Below, piece by piece: positions 36,430 through 48,592 of a stretch of 64,000 nt of DNA (positions within the stretch are counted from its first letter, which is position 1; every line of letters begins with the position of its first letter). The position numbers and the translations under genes were made by a program. Under the pieces are notes generated by a model. The model saw only the letters and a program-made list of their open reading frames with translations, was not told the origin of the DNA and searched no databases. Where the stretch lies: assembly GCF_014595945.1 (NCBI RefSeq), contig NZ_JABXWU010000004.1:1-64000 (forward strand), written 5' to 3'. The DNA is from Alkalibacillus aidingensis (GTDB taxonomy: Bacteria; Bacillota; Bacilli; Bacillales; Alkalibacillaceae).

Positions 36430-36463
36430 AAACCCTTCAGCTTCAGCTGGAGGGTTTCTTTTA
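36430..36463 (+). terminator. Intrinsic terminator after mgtE
   Basis: AAACCCTTCAGC - ttca - GCTGGAGGGTTT with one G-U pair, followed by CTTTT. Confidence 0.85.
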
Positions 36464-36520
36464 GTCTTGTGATAAGCGATAGATCTCAATATCAATAGAC
36501 AATATTTTTATTTATCAAGC

Positions 36521-37066
36521 TAGAGAGCGTCTCTTTTCCCGGAGCGAGTCAAACAAGCATGTGACCGGTCAAAGAGAGAGCGTCTCTCTTCCCGGAGCGA
36601 GCCAAATAAGCATGTGACCGGTCAAAGAGAGGGCGTCTCTCTTCCCGGAGTGAGTCAAACAAGCGTGCGACCGGTCAAAGAGAGGGCGTCTCAATTCCCG
36701 GAGCGAGTCAAATAAGCATACGACCGGTCAAAGAGAGAACGTCTCTCTTCCCGGAGTGAGTCAAACAAGCATGCGACCGGTCAAAGAGAGGGTCTCTCTT
36801 CCCGGAGCGAGCCAAATAAGCATGCGACCGGTCAAGAGAGAGCGTCTCTTTTCCCGGAGCGAGCCAAATAAGCATGTGACCGGTCAAAGAAAGAACGTCT
36901 CTCTTCCCGGATCCAGTCAAACAAGCATGTGACCGGTCAAAGAGAGGGCGTCTCTTTTCCCGGAGCGAGTCAAACAAGCATGTGACCGGTCAAAGAGAGA
37001 GCGTCTCTCTTTCCGGAGCGAGCCAAATAAGCATGCGACCGGTCAAAGAGAGAGCGTCTCTTTTCC
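36521..37066. repeat. Tandem array B, 53-bp units (family 2)
   Basis: About ten copies of a 53-bp unit fill the space between the convergent genes mgtE and glyS. Successive GACCGGTCAA motifs are at 36563, 36616, 36669, 36722 and 36775, exactly 53 bases apart; a few later units are 1-2 bases shorter. Each unit carries the palindrome GACCGGTC, AGAGAG(A/G)GCGTCTCTCTTCCC (self-complementary GAGAG/CTCTC), CGGAGCGAGTC and AAGCATG. The same motifs occur in array D (49721-50151). No unique spacers; the long frame across it is not a gene. Confidence 0.93.
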
Positions 37067-37148
37067 AAAAAGGTCTTTGCCAACTGACCGACCTGGAGAA
37101 TAGGTCGCCTATACTCCAAAAGGAATCCTTATAACCGAATAGTCGCCA

Positions 37149-38531
37149 TTAATAGCTCATTTTTTCTTGTAAGAATGATTTTAGTTCAGAGATTGGCATG
37201 CGGTGTTGTTCCATAGTATCACGATCACGAACGGTTACTTGTTCGTCTTCTTTTGAGTCAAAATCGTATGTGATGCAGAATGGTGTACCAATTTCATCAT
37301 GACGACGGTACCTTTTACCAATTGAACCTGATTCATCGTAGTCAACCATAAAGTCATTAGCTAAGTCTTGGAAGACCGCTTGAGCTTCTTCAGACAATTT
37401 CTTTGATAATGGGAAAACAGCTGCTTTAAAAGGTGCTACAGCTGGATGGAAGCGCATGACGGTACGTGTTGAGCCATCTTCAAGTTCTTCTTCCTCATAA
37501 GCATCAGTTAAAAAGGACAATGCAAGACGGTCTGCTCCTAATGCAGGCTCGATGACATATGGGATATAACGTTCATTTGTTTGTTGATCAATATATTGAA
37601 AGTCTTCACCAGAATGTTCAGCATGCTGTTTTAAGTCATAGTCTGTACGGGATGCGATACCCCAAAGCTCACCCCAGCCAAATGGGAATTGATATTCTAA
37701 GTCAGTTGTTGCATTACTGTAGTGTGATAGTTCATCCTCATCGTGATCACGACGACGGACTTTAGTCGAATCAAGTCCTAAATTCGTCAACCAGTTATGA
37801 CAGAAGTCTAACCAGTAATCAAACCACTCTTTCTCTTCACCAGGCTTACAGAAAAATTCCATCTCCATTTGTTCAAATTCACGCGTACGGAAAATAAAGT
37901 TACCAGGTGTAATCTCGTTACGAAAGCTCTTACCGATTTGTGCAATACCGAATGGTAGCTTTTTGCGCATAGAACGCTGAACATTTTTAAAGTTAACGAA
38001 GATTCCTTGAGCGGTCTCTGGACGCATATAAATTTCATCAGAAGAATCTTCAGTTACGCCTTGATAGGTTTTAAACATTAAGTTGAACTGACGAATCTCT
38101 GTGAAATTATTTGACTCACAGTTTGGACAGACAATGCTTTCTTCTTCAATAATCTTGGCTAATTCGTCGAATGGTAAGCCGTCAACGACACGCTCTTCCC
38201 CTTTTGCTTCAAAATGATTTTCGATTAAATGGTCTGCACGATGACGTGATTTACAGTCTTTGCAGTCAATCATTGGGTCATTAAAGTTGCCTAAGTGACC
38301 ACTTGCTTCCCATGTTTTTGGGTTCATTAAGATCGCTGCATCTAAACCGACGTTATAAGGAGATTCTTGGACGAATTTTTTCCACCATGCATCTTTTAAA
38401 TTTTTCTTTAGTTCGACACCTAAAGGGCCGTAATCCCATGTGTTGGCTAAGCCACCGTAAATTTCCGATCCTTGGAAGACAAAACCTCTGTGTTTACAAT
38501 GGTTAACAATGTGCTCCATGTCTTTTGCCAT
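37149..38531 (-). CDS. glyS: Glycyl-tRNA synthetase, single-chain type
   Basis: A class II glycyl-tRNA synthetase of the alpha-2 (eukaryote/archaea-like) type with 460 residues. Visible motifs are the N-terminal [20 protein letters not shown] and [12 protein letters not shown], a zinc-binding CKDC / CPNC pair, motif 2 around [25 protein letters not shown], and motif 3 [13 protein letters not shown]. subtilis instead has the two-subunit GlyQ/GlyS enzyme. The start at 38531 follows GGAGG; an upstream in-frame ATG is less suitable. Expression is controlled by the T-box leader. Confidence 0.95.
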   Translation of the reverse strand: MAKDMEHIVNHCKHRGFVFQGSEIYGGLANTWDYGPLGVELKKNLKDAWWKKFVQESPYNVGLDAAILMNPKTWEASGHLGNFNDPMIDCKDCKSRHRADHLIENHFEAKGEERVVDGLPFDELAKIIEEESIVCPNCESNNFTEIRQFNLMFKTYQGVTEDSSDEIYMRPETAQGIFVNFKNVQRSMRKKLPFGIAQIGKSFRNEITPGNFIFRTREFEQMEMEFFCKPGEEKEWFDYWLDFCHNWLTNLGLDSTKVRRRDHDEDELSHYSNATTDLEYQFPFGWGELWGIASRTDYDLKQHAEHSGEDFQYIDQQTNERYIPYVIEPALGADRLALSFLTDAYEEEELEDGSTRTVMRFHPAVAPFKAAVFPLSKKLSEEAQAVFQDLANDFMVDYDESGSIGKRYRRHDEIGTPFCITYDFDSKEDEQVTVRDRDTMEQHRMPISELKSFLQEKMSY

Positions 38532-38585
38532 GATATTGGCCTCCTTTTTCATGATCATTTCTAGTTTTAGTTATCTCTAAATCTC

Positions 38586-38822
38586 AATAAAAAACTCCCG
38601 TCCTTGGGCTAATGGTTATCATAGCCCAGGGACGAGAGTGTATTTCCCGCGGTTCCACCCTGATTGAAGTGCTTAAAAATTTAGCACAACCACTTTCAGC
38701 ATGAATTACTCCAGATTGCCGTTTCACTTAACCTTACTTCAGGCTTGCACCATCCCTGAATCGCTGCAAAGTAGAGGGTTCAGCTACTATAGATCCTTCA
38801 TTGTAATCTTGTTTAGATTTTC
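38586..38822 (-). ncRNA. T-box riboswitch leader (tRNA-Gly)
   Basis: On the minus strand the T-box AGGGTGGAACCGCGGG (38646-38661) is followed by the terminator CTCTCGTCCCTGGGCTA / TAGCCCAAGGACGGGAG and a T run (38589-38638). Upstream are the stem I features: an AGTA...GAA loop E pattern and GATGGTGCAAG distal loop. A GGC codon (38718-38720) after GAAAC in the proposed specifier loop fits tRNA-Gly. Uncharged tRNA-Gly would bind and favour the antiterminator, turning on glyS. Confidence 0.95.
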
Positions 38823-38828
38823 CTATTT

Positions 38829-38857
38829 ATCTTAGCATACCACAATTTGATTCTCAA
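38829..38857 (-). promoter_or_regulatory. SigA-type promoter of glyS
   Basis: On the minus strand TTGAGA (38852-38857) and TAAGAT (38829-38834) are separated by 17 bases, just upstream of the T-box leader. Opposite it, a -10-like TATAAT (38916-38921) on the plus strand probably serves pcrB. Confidence 0.7.
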
Positions 38858-38955
38858 CTTCCAACTATAAGAGGAATCGTGTGGATTAACGGTGAAAGTT
38901 GTCCTCTATTTTTGATATAATGGATAACGTTAGAACAATAAACGGAGGAATCATT

Positions 38956-39651
38956 GTGATAGAAGACTATCGTCAGTGGCGACATATATTTAAGCTAGAT
39001 CCAAATAAGGAAATCAATGACGAGGAACTAGGTCAGCTTTGTGAATCGGGTACAGATGCGATCATTGTTGGGGGAACGGATGGTGTCACATTAGATGATG
39101 TGCTAAACCTTTTAGCTCGCGTTAGACGCTATTCGGTACCAGTTGTATTAGAGGTGTCTAATATTCCATCGGTTACACCAGGTTTTGATTTTTACTTTAT
39201 TCCGACTGTATTAAATAGTCAGGATAAGAAGTGGATGATCGATCTTCACCACGAAGCTATTAAGGAATATGGTGACTTGATCGAATGGGAAGAGTTAATG
39301 ATGGAAGGTTATATCATGCTAAATCCTGATTCTAAAGCATTTCAATATACGAATTCAAAAGAAGTAACTAATGAAGATGTCGTTGCTTACGCTCAACTTG
39401 TCGAGAATTTAATGCACTTACCACTGATCTATTTAGAATACAGTGGCACTTATGGTGATATCGAACTCGTTAAACAGGTTAAACAAGAGTTAAAACGTAC
39501 AGTCCTCATTTATGGTGGTGGAATACGGAGTAAGCAACAAGCCAGCGAAATGGCTACATATGCCGATATTGTTGTCGTAGGTGATGTAATTTATGAAGAT
39601 TTCAAGGCGGCATTAAGAACGGTACATGCTGTGAAAAAGGTAGAAAAATAA
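38956..39651 (+). CDS. pcrB: Heptaprenylglyceryl phosphate synthase PcrB
   Basis: PcrB joins heptaprenyl diphosphate to sn-glycerol-1-phosphate, giving an archaea-like ether lipid. The 231-residue TIM-barrel protein has FKLDPNKEI near the start, [17 protein letters not shown] and [17 protein letters not shown] (phosphate binding), all typical. The GTG start at 38956 is preceded by ACGGAGGA; an ATG 57 bases upstream has no ribosome binding site. First gene of pcrB-pcrA-ligA-camS. Confidence 0.95.
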   Translation: MIEDYRQWRHIFKLDPNKEINDEELGQLCESGTDAIIVGGTDGVTLDDVLNLLARVRRYSVPVVLEVSNIPSVTPGFDFYFIPTVLNSQDKKWMIDLHHEAIKEYGDLIEWEELMMEGYIMLNPDSKAFQYTNSKEVTNEDVVAYAQLVENLMHLPLIYLEYSGTYGDIELVKQVKQELKRTVLIYGGGIRSKQQASEMATYADIVVVGDVIYEDFKAALRTVHAVKKVEK

Positions 39652-39665
39652 GAAGGTGGTATATC

Positions 39666-41909
39666 ATGAGTTTGACGATGGATGAAATAATCAACACGAT
39701 GAATGACCAGCAGAAGAAAGCTGTTAAACATACAGAAGGCCCACTATTAGTCATGGCAGGCGCAGGCAGTGGGAAAACACGCGTATTAACACACCGTATT
39801 GCTTATCTACTAGCCGAAAAAGGGGTCAGGCCTTATAATATTTTGGCGATTACTTTTACCAATAAGGCTGCGCGTGAGATGAAAGAGCGTGTTGAGAAGT
39901 TAGTTGGTGAAGACGCTAAAGATATTATTATGTCGACATTCCACTCATTGTGTGTAAGAATCTTGCGTCGTGATGGAGACCGAATTGGAATTGATCGGAA
40001 TTTTGCTATTTATGATGCAACAGATCAGAAAACAGCTATTAAAGAAGCACTTCGAATTCAAGATATCGACCCGAAGCAATTTGATCCACGCTCTGTTCAA
40101 TTTGCAATTAGCCAAGCGAAGAACCAACTCATTACCCCAAAAGTTATGAAACAACAAGCGAATAACTACTATGAGGAACAAATTGCGTCGCTTTATGAAA
40201 GCTATGAAACGATTTTAAGAAAAAATGGTGCACTGGATTTCGATAGCTTGATTATGGAAACTTACTTTCTATTTGAGCGTGTCCCAGAGGTATTACATTT
40301 TTACCAAAATCGCTTTCAATATATTCATGTTGATGAGTATCAGGATACGAACAAAGCACAGTATCAGCTCGTTCAAAAATTAGCCGAGCGTTTCCAAAAT
40401 CTTTGTGTTGTCGGAGACTCAGATCAATCTATTTACAAATGGCGTGGTGCTGACATATATAACATTCTTTCATTTGAAAATGATTATCCGAATGCTAAAA
40501 CGATTTTACTTGAGCAAAATTATCGTTCAACGAAGACAATTTTACAAGCAGCTAACGATGTAATAGAAAATAATATTTCGAGAAAGCCCAAGGAGTTATG
40601 GACCGATAATGATCCAGGAGCAAAAGTCAGGTTATTTGAAGCACGTGATGAACGACAAGAAGCACGTTATGTGATTGATCAGATTCAAGAGTTGAAGGAA
40701 GAAAATAGCTGTAATTATGAAGATATTGCCATCTTATATCGGACGAATGCGCAATCACGTGCGATGGAGGATGTCTTTGTTAAGTCGAATATTCCATATC
40801 AAATTGTTGGTGGGACCAAGTTCTACGATCGAAAAGAGATTAAAGACTTACTTGCCTATCTTCGTTTGATTACCAATCCGAATGATGACATTAGCTTCAT
40901 GCGAGTTGTGAATGTACCGAAACGAGGAATTGGTAAGACGTCGATCGAAAAACTCCAATTACATGCTGAGATGCATGATTTATCATTATTTGAGGCAGTT
41001 CAGGATATAGCTTTAATTGGGGTTAGTAAGAAGGCTGGACAACAGTTGCAGACATTTAGGAGTATGATTGAAAACTGGCAGAAACAACAAGAGTTTCTAT
41101 CAGTTACTGAGATTGTCGGAGAGGTTTTGACACACTCAGGTTATGAGGAAATGTTGAAAAAAGACAAATCACTAGAATCACAAAGTCGACTCGAAAACTT
41201 AGATGAGTTTAAGACGGTAACTAAGCAATTTGAAGAATCAAGTGAGGACACCTCTTTACTTGCTTTTTTAACAGACTTGGCATTAGTTTCGGATTTAGAT
41301 GACACAGACGAGGAATCTAATGATAAAGTGACGCTGATGACTCTACACGCTGCTAAAGGTTTGGAATTTCCAGTAGTCTTTCTAATCGGACTAGAGGAAA
41401 ACATCTTCCCACACAGTCGCTCGCTCTTTGATGAAGAGGAAATGGAAGAAGAACGCCGACTGGCTTATGTGGGAATAACTAGAGCAGAACAACAGCTATA
41501 TTTGACTTATGCTTCGATGCGCACAATTTTTGGGCGGTCTCAGTTCAATGAGAAGAGTCGTTTTATTGATGAGATTCCAAGTGAGCTAATAGAGAGAGAA
41601 GGAGACCTTTCTATAGGAACATCTAATGAAAGTTTTGAAGATGCAATTAGCCATTTATCAAATCAGGCTAAATCTAGTTCAGTTAATACAACCCAAGAGC
41701 CAAAGCGTAAAGCCCAAACGATCCGTAAGCAACCCCCTACTCCACAAAGTTTCCAAGTTGGAGATAAGGTCAAGCATAAGAAGTGGGGAGAAGGCACCGT
41801 TGTTAAAGTAGAAGGAAGTGGTGATGATATGGAAGTGGATATCGCTTTTCCATCACCAACTGGAATCAAACGTTTACTTGCTCAATTTGCACCAGTTGAA
41901 AAAATATAG
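39666..41909 (+). CDS. pcrA: ATP-dependent 3'-5' DNA helicase PcrA
   Basis: A superfamily 1A helicase of 747 residues used in repair and rolling-circle replication. Helicase motifs in order: Walker A AGAGSGKT (motif I), [10 protein letters not shown] (Ia), HVDEYQDTN (II), [15 protein letters not shown] (III), LLEQNYRST (IV), [18 protein letters not shown] (V), [13 protein letters not shown] (VI). The C-terminus ends in a Tudor-like domain, [20 protein letters not shown]. Second gene of the operon. Confidence 0.97.
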   Translation: MSLTMDEIINTMNDQQKKAVKHTEGPLLVMAGAGSGKTRVLTHRIAYLLAEKGVRPYNILAITFTNKAAREMKERVEKLVGEDAKDIIMSTFHSLCVRILRRDGDRIGIDRNFAIYDATDQKTAIKEALRIQDIDPKQFDPRSVQFAISQAKNQLITPKVMKQQANNYYEEQIASLYESYETILRKNGALDFDSLIMETYFLFERVPEVLHFYQNRFQYIHVDEYQDTNKAQYQLVQKLAERFQNLCVVGDSDQSIYKWRGADIYNILSFENDYPNAKTILLEQNYRSTKTILQAANDVIENNISRKPKELWTDNDPGAKVRLFEARDERQEARYVIDQIQELKEENSCNYEDIAILYRTNAQSRAMEDVFVKSNIPYQIVGGTKFYDRKEIKDLLAYLRLITNPNDDISFMRVVNVPKRGIGKTSIEKLQLHAEMHDLSLFEAVQDIALIGVSKKAGQQLQTFRSMIENWQKQQEFLSVTEIVGEVLTHSGYEEMLKKDKSLESQSRLENLDEFKTVTKQFEESSEDTSLLAFLTDLALVSDLDDTDEESNDKVTLMTLHAAKGLEFPVVFLIGLEENIFPHSRSLFDEEEMEEERRLAYVGITRAEQQLYLTYASMRTIFGRSQFNEKSRFIDEIPSELIEREGDLSIGTSNESFEDAISHLSNQAKSSSVNTTQEPKRKAQTIRKQPPTPQSFQVGDKVKHKKWGEGTVVKVEGSGDDMEVDIAFPSPTGIKRLLAQFAPVEKI

Positions 41910-43928
<2,019 letters not shown>

Positions 43929-43940
43929 GGAGTGGGATTG

Positions 43941-45122
43941 ATGAAGAAATTAATAAGCATCGCCGTCATGATGATCGTCATTATGACCGGCTGCGCACCA
44001 ACCTATAACACTGAAGAGGAAGTTGTTCAGGAAACGACTGAGGAAACTGAGGAAGAACAGCGTTTTATTGTACCTTCTAATAGTCTTTCAAGCGATTTAT
44101 ATCAAACAATCTTACCTTTTCAACCCAGTGCTGCTAGAGGAGTTATCTCACGGCAAGTAGCAAACCGAAATGACATTGATGAGTTAGAGGAAGGTTTAAC
44201 AAGGTTGGCTACTCAAGTGTTTGACCCTGAAGAGTATTTATTTCAAGAGGGGCAACATTTAACTAGTAGTATGGTTGATCGATGGATTGATGAATTTAAT
44301 CCTCCAAAACCGACAGACATTGAGGGTGAGTTAAGAGATGCAGATGAAGAAGGCGAAGATGAAGTCGTTGAGGAGTTAGAGGAGGAGTTAGAAGAATATC
44401 AGAGCGAGAATCCAAGGGTGTTATCTCATATACTAGAGCAAAACTTTTTAATCAGGGAAGATGAAAATCGAGTGGAATTAGGAGGAGTAGCCATTGGGCT
44501 AGCCTTAAAATCAGAGTATACATTTAGCGTAAACTATGGTCCTACACAAGAAGAAGCGATTGATGAGGATGTTATGTATGAAGAAGGTCAAGAAGTAGCT
44601 AATTCCCTCTTAGAAAAATTAAGAAATATTGAAGATTTACAAGACGTGCCGATATTAATAGCTTTATATCGGGAAAATGACCGGAATGCTATTATTCCTG
44701 GGAATTATGTGGCAATGACTGTGTCTGAGCCGAATGATATGCTCATTGATAGTTGGGAATCCATTAATGAGGAATATGTTTTATTTCCATCCAACTATGC
44801 CGAAGAAACATACTACGAAGATACAGAGATGATGACACAGTTCAGACGAGATGTTGCTGAGTACTTCCCAAATTATATTGGAGTCATTGGTCAGGGCTTT
44901 TATGAGGATGAGGAACTTCGTGAGCTCTCAATAAATATCCAAATAGAGTTTCAAGGTAAACAAGAAATTATCGGTTTTACCCAACACGTCTCAGGGTTAA
45001 TGATGGAACACTTTCCTCCCTTCTTTGATTTAGAAGTAACCGTAGAATCGCCATCTCAACAAGAAAGCCTATTGTTTAGAAAATCTGGGGAAGAAGAAAT
45101 TACTCATCATATTTATCAGTAA
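43941..45122 (+). CDS. camS: CamS family sex pheromone lipoprotein
   Basis: A 393-residue lipoprotein with signal peptide MKKLISIAVMMIVIMTGC (lipobox MTGC) and a very acidic mature N-terminus. The CamS core includes YQTILPFQPSAARGV and FSVNYGPTQ. In staphylococci and enterococci the processed signal peptide acts as a plasmid-related pheromone; the role of the mature protein is unclear. Operon position after ligA is conserved. The start at ATG 43941 follows GGGAGTGGG. Confidence 0.9.
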   Translation: MKKLISIAVMMIVIMTGCAPTYNTEEEVVQETTEETEEEQRFIVPSNSLSSDLYQTILPFQPSAARGVISRQVANRNDIDELEEGLTRLATQVFDPEEYLFQEGQHLTSSMVDRWIDEFNPPKPTDIEGELRDADEEGEDEVVEELEEELEEYQSENPRVLSHILEQNFLIREDENRVELGGVAIGLALKSEYTFSVNYGPTQEEAIDEDVMYEEGQEVANSLLEKLRNIEDLQDVPILIALYRENDRNAIIPGNYVAMTVSEPNDMLIDSWESINEEYVLFPSNYAEETYYEDTEMMTQFRRDVAEYFPNYIGVIGQGFYEDEELRELSINIQIEFQGKQEIIGFTQHVSGLMMEHFPPFFDLEVTVESPSQQESLLFRKSGEEEITHHIYQ

Positions 45123-45128
45123 GTATTA

Positions 45129-45162
45129 AGCGTTCTCCTATCATTCAGGAGTGCGCTTTTTG
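45129..45162 (+). terminator. Intrinsic terminator after camS
   Basis: AGCGTTCTCCT and AGGAGTGCGCT pair with a small internal mismatch, followed by TTTTT. Ends the pcrB-pcrA-ligA-camS unit. Confidence 0.72.
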
Positions 45163-45205
45163 ATATTGTGATCAACCATTTCTCAGAATTGAATGAGATT
45201 TATAT

Positions 45206-45259
45206 TTGATAAGGTCGTCATGTTCGTTTAAAATATAAAATGGAAGCGCTATAGTAGCG
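45206..45259 (+). promoter_or_regulatory. Promoter and inverted repeat upstream of rocA-like gene
   Basis: -35 TTGATA (45206-45211) and -10 TAAAAT (45229-45234) with 17 bases between. Immediately after the expected start, CGCTA-TAG-TAGCG (45247-45259) is an inverted repeat at about +6 to +18, a position where a repressor would block transcription. The regulator is unknown. Confidence 0.6.
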
Positions 45260-45289
45260 TTAAAATCGTATTAGAGGAGGCTTTTATTC

Positions 45290-46837
45290 ATGGTACAACC
45301 GTATCGTCATGAACCATTTACGGATTTTTCAATTGAGGAAAATGCCAAAGACCTAGAAGCAGCACTTCGCCAGGTGGAAAAAGAACTTGGTCAAGAATAT
45401 CCACTTATTATTGGTGGGGAGAGAATTTACACAGATAAAAAGATCACTTCAATTAATCCAGCCAAGAAAGATGAAGTGGTTGGTTATGTATCAAAAGCTG
45501 ATCAAGAGCTAGCTGAAAAAGCAATGCAAGTAGCTGATGAGACTTTTGAATGGTGGAGAAAGTCAACTCCTGAAATGCGAGCAGACATTCTTTTCCGTGC
45601 AGCGGCTATCGTACGTCGTCGTAAACATGAATTTAATGCATGGATCATAAAAGAAGGCGGTAAGCCATGGAAAGAAGCAGACGCAGATATTGCAGAAGGT
45701 ATTGACTTCTTAGAATATTATGGTCGTCAAATGCTAGAGATTGCAGAAGGCAAAGAGATTAATAGCCGTCCGGTTGAAAATAACCGTTTCACTTATATCC
45801 CATTAGGTGTAGGTTTAGTTGTTTCTCCTTGGAACTTCTTATTTGCCATTATGTGTGGTACTGCTGTATCGCCAATGGTGACTGGTAACACGGTTCTTCT
45901 AAAACCAGCTTCAGCAACTCCAGTTATTGCATATAAACTTATGGAAGTGCTTGAAGAAGCAGGTATGCCAGCAGGTGTTATTAACTACATACCTGGTAGT
46001 GGTGGTGAAATTGGTGACTACTTAGTAGAACACCCAAGAACACGTTTTGTTAGCTTCACAGGCTCACGTGAAGTCGGTACGAATATTTATGAAAAAGCGG
46101 CAAAAATTCAAGATGGCCAAAAGTGGCTTAAGCGCGTTGTTGCAGAAATGGGTGGTAAAGACACCATTGTAGTTGATAACGAGGCTGACTTAGAGTTAGC
46201 AGCTGAATCAATTGTACAATCAGCATTTGGATTCCAAGGCCAGAAATGTTCTGCATGTTCTCGTGCCGTTATCCATGAAGATGTGTATGATCAGGTTCTT
46301 GAGCGTGCGGTTGAACTTACGAAAGAGCTTGATATTGGTAACACTTCAGAGAAGAACTATTATAACGGACCAGTTGTTGACCAAGGTGCTTATGACAAGA
46401 TCATGGGCTATATCGAGACTGGTAAAAAAGAAGGTAAGCTAATGGTTGGTGGTGAAGGAGACGATTCTGAAGGCTACTTCATTAAACCAACAATCTTTGC
46501 TGATTTAGATCCTGAAGCAACTATTATGCAAGAAGAAATCTTCGGCCCAGTTGTGGCGTTCACAAAAGCGAAGAACTTTGATGAAGCAATTGATATTGCT
46601 AATAACACCGACTATGGTTTAACAGGTGCTGTTATTTCTAATAACCGTAACCATTTAGAAATTGCTCGTGAAGACTTCCACGTTGGTAACCTATACTTTA
46701 ACCGTGGTTGTACAGCAGCAATCGTTGGCTATCATCCATTTGGTGGCTTCAACATGTCAGGAACAGACTCCAAAGCAGGTGGCCCAGACTACCTATACAA
46801 CTTCCTACAAGGTAAAACAGTTTCTGAAATGCTATAA
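45290..46837 (+). CDS. rocA: L-glutamate gamma-semialdehyde dehydrogenase (RocA/PutC type)
   Basis: A 515-residue aldehyde dehydrogenase that oxidises glutamate semialdehyde (delta-1-pyrroline-5-carboxylate) to glutamate with NAD+ in proline/arginine use. Length and start match B. subtilis RocA/PutC. Landmarks are [33 protein letters not shown] with the general-base Glu, [13 protein letters not shown] with the catalytic Cys near residue 320 and [10 protein letters not shown]. No proline dehydrogenase gene is adjacent. The ribosome binding site is AGAGGAGG. Confidence 0.93.
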   Translation: MVQPYRHEPFTDFSIEENAKDLEAALRQVEKELGQEYPLIIGGERIYTDKKITSINPAKKDEVVGYVSKADQELAEKAMQVADETFEWWRKSTPEMRADILFRAAAIVRRRKHEFNAWIIKEGGKPWKEADADIAEGIDFLEYYGRQMLEIAEGKEINSRPVENNRFTYIPLGVGLVVSPWNFLFAIMCGTAVSPMVTGNTVLLKPASATPVIAYKLMEVLEEAGMPAGVINYIPGSGGEIGDYLVEHPRTRFVSFTGSREVGTNIYEKAAKIQDGQKWLKRVVAEMGGKDTIVVDNEADLELAAESIVQSAFGFQGQKCSACSRAVIHEDVYDQVLERAVELTKELDIGNTSEKNYYNGPVVDQGAYDKIMGYIETGKKEGKLMVGGEGDDSEGYFIKPTIFADLDPEATIMQEEIFGPVVAFTKAKNFDEAIDIANNTDYGLTGAVISNNRNHLEIAREDFHVGNLYFNRGCTAAIVGYHPFGGFNMSGTDSKAGGPDYLYNFLQGKTVSEML

Positions 46838-46847
46838 ATTGAATTAT

Positions 46848-46880
46848 AAAACCTCCGGGCTATTGGCTCGGAGGTTTTTT
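46848..46880 (+). terminator. Intrinsic terminator after rocA-like gene
   Basis: AAACCTCCG / CGGAGGTTT with an 11-13 base loop, followed by T residues. Confidence 0.88.
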
Positions 46881-46922
46881 AAAAAGGTAAGAATTGAATC
46901 ACCAAACGGCTGAACAAAATGG

Positions 46923-47410
46923 ATCTAGCTAACTAAACCCGGTCGTCGCGGGGGCGAACCGTCAATTAGAGTTGTTCTCATTAACGAAATCCACTCGTCG
47001 TGGGGGTGAACTGTCAATTAGGGTTGTTCTAATTAACGGAAACGCCTCATCACGAGGGTGAATTGTGAATTAGGGTTGTTCTAATTAACGGAAACGCCTC
47101 ATCACGAGGGTGAATTGTGAATTAGGGTTGTTCTAATTAACGGAAACGCCTCATCACGAGGGTGAACCGTCAATTAGAGTTGTTCTAATTAACGGAAACG
47201 CCTCGTCACGAGGGTGAACCGTCAATTAGGGTTGTTCTAATTAACGGAAACGCCTCATCACGAGGGTGAACTGTCAATTAGAGTTGTTCTAATTAACGGA
47301 AACGCCTCATCACGAGGGTGAACCGTCAATTAGAGTTGCTCTAATTAACGAAATCCCACTCGTCGCGAGTGAACCGTCAATTAGCCACGTTCTAATTAAC
47401 AAAATCCCTC
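46923..47410. repeat. Tandem array C, 52-bp units (family 1)
   Basis: About nine units of 52 bp. Units start TTCTAATTAACGGAAACGCC at 47027, 47079, 47131, 47183, 47235 and 47287, exactly 52 bases apart, with more diverged units at both edges. Each contains ATCACGAGGGTGAACCGT and ends CAATTAGAGTTG, so TCTAATTAACGG and CCGTCAATTAGA are inverted. Length and ends match array A. Together with 260 further bases that hold only a terminator, it fills the 836-base gap between rocA and the SLAP gene. Confidence 0.93.
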
Positions 47411-47483
47411 TCACCATGATCCGAAATCGTCCAATACAATCGCAATCAAATTTGTTATCCCCGTCTCTCCCATCTATTCCAAC

Positions 47484-47511
47484 AAAAAAGTTGAATTGCG
47501 TCCAGCAATTC
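47484..47511 (-). terminator. Minus-strand terminator downstream of the SLAP gene
   Basis: On the minus strand GAATTGC - tggac - GCAATTC is followed by AACTTTTTT. It lies 163 bases after the SLAP gene stop and may end that transcript. Confidence 0.65.
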
Positions 47512-47673
47512 AGCCTCCTTCTTTGATGTTTTACAAAACCGTTTAGTGTTTTAGTAATTGGCTGTACCACGTATTTACTAGCTTTGTTTTCGGCATCTGA
47601 GTTATAATTTGTGTTGGTATTAACATCATAAGTGAAAAGAGTACCGGCTTATAAAAAGAGCAATTAATCGGCT

Positions 47674-48024
47674 TTACTCGACGATTTTTAGCTGGCCCAA
47701 TTTTTCTGGCATAGGGTGTTCAGGGAAAATAAACGTCCAGGGCATGCTTGTCTGTGGATCAATAGATATTGGTAATGTGAACAATGCCTCAACACGATTA
47801 TCATATTGAACTTTCGTGTTGTTAAAGCTTAACGATTGATTAGTTGAGTTATGAATTAATGTTGTCACTAATAATTCTCCTTTATGATTAACTGCTTGCC
47901 AGAGTGGGGTGAGACGGACTTGATGATTGGGTATGTTGATTTTATTAAATGTACTCTCGATTTTTTGACGGTCTTGCTCCGAAATCGTTTGCTCCCATTT
48001 CGATTCAAAAACAAGTTTTTGCAT
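47674..48024 (-). CDS. SLAP domain-containing protein
   Basis: A 116-residue protein that looks like one isolated SLAP (S-layer accessory) domain: QKLVFESKWEQTISEQDRQ, LTPLWQAVNHKGELLVTTLIHNS, VEALFTLPISIDPQTSMPWTFIFP. It has no signal peptide. The ATG at 48024 follows GAGGTG. The start region is close to the divergent DUF2269 gene. SLAP domains occur in an accessory Sec/S-layer system; the function of stand-alone copies is not known. Confidence 0.75.
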   Translation of the reverse strand: MQKLVFESKWEQTISEQDRQKIESTFNKINIPNHQVRLTPLWQAVNHKGELLVTTLIHNSTNQSLSFNNTKVQYDNRVEALFTLPISIDPQTSMPWTFIFPEHPMPEKLGQLKIVE

Positions 48025-48124
48025 GGTAATCACCTCATTATCTTTAATTGTACGAGTTCGTGCCAAAAATGTCACAGCTTGCGATTTAAAATCACGTTAT
48101 AATGACATAAAAGGTGGGATTAAG

Positions 48125-48577
48125 ATGACGCTATATTCATGGTTAGTCGTTGTTCATATATTCTCTGCAATAATCGGGATGGGACCCGGATTCATTTTAA
48201 CGCGTGTGACGAAATCAGCTAAAACAATGGAAGAGCTACGTCATGGATTTGAGATTAAAAGACAATTACATATATTTGTCATGGTTGGAGGAACCCTCTT
48301 ACTCATAACAGGTCTTTGGATGGGCTTTATTAATCCTAGCTTGTTTAATCAAGGCTGGTATCTAATCAGTCTAATCCTGTTTGTCTTAGCATTAGGTATG
48401 GGGCCAACCTTCTTAAAATGGAGTTCTAATCCAATCAAAGAACTACTAAAGACGTATGAGGGCGAGGTCATTCCCAACTCCTATTACCCAATGGCTCAAA
48501 AACTATATCGTGTAGAGTATTTTGAGAATACGATTTTTATTATTATTATTGCCCTAATGATTATTAAACCGTTTTAG
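48125..48577 (+). CDS. DUF2269 family integral membrane protein
   Basis: A 150-residue protein with four predicted transmembrane helices. WLVVVHIFSAIIGMGPGFILTR at the start, a helix around GGTLLLITGLWMGF, and NSYYPMAQKLYRVEYFEN then a last helix are typical for DUF2269. Role unknown. The ATG at 48125 follows AAAGGTGGGA. It is 15 bases upstream of the oxidoreductase gene, so they are probably co-transcribed. Confidence 0.8.
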   Translation: MTLYSWLVVVHIFSAIIGMGPGFILTRVTKSAKTMEELRHGFEIKRQLHIFVMVGGTLLLITGLWMGFINPSLFNQGWYLISLILFVLALGMGPTFLKWSSNPIKELLKTYEGEVIPNSYYPMAQKLYRVEYFENTIFIIIIALMIIKPF

Positions 48578-48592
48578 AAAGTGGTGAAAGAG

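Noticed and set aside
36708-36977. An 89-codon frame across array B, and similar frames across array D
   Set aside because: Translation simply repeats the DNA unit, with no start signal; unit length variants would shift the frame.
36521-37066. CRISPR-like regular repeats (also at 25037, 46923 and 49721)
   Set aside because: The whole 52/53-bp unit is repeated with no unique spacers, and no cas genes are nearby.
45241-45260. Catabolite repression (cre) site before the rocA-like gene
   Set aside because: TGGAAGCGCTATAG differs from the cre consensus at three positions; better described as a short inverted repeat.
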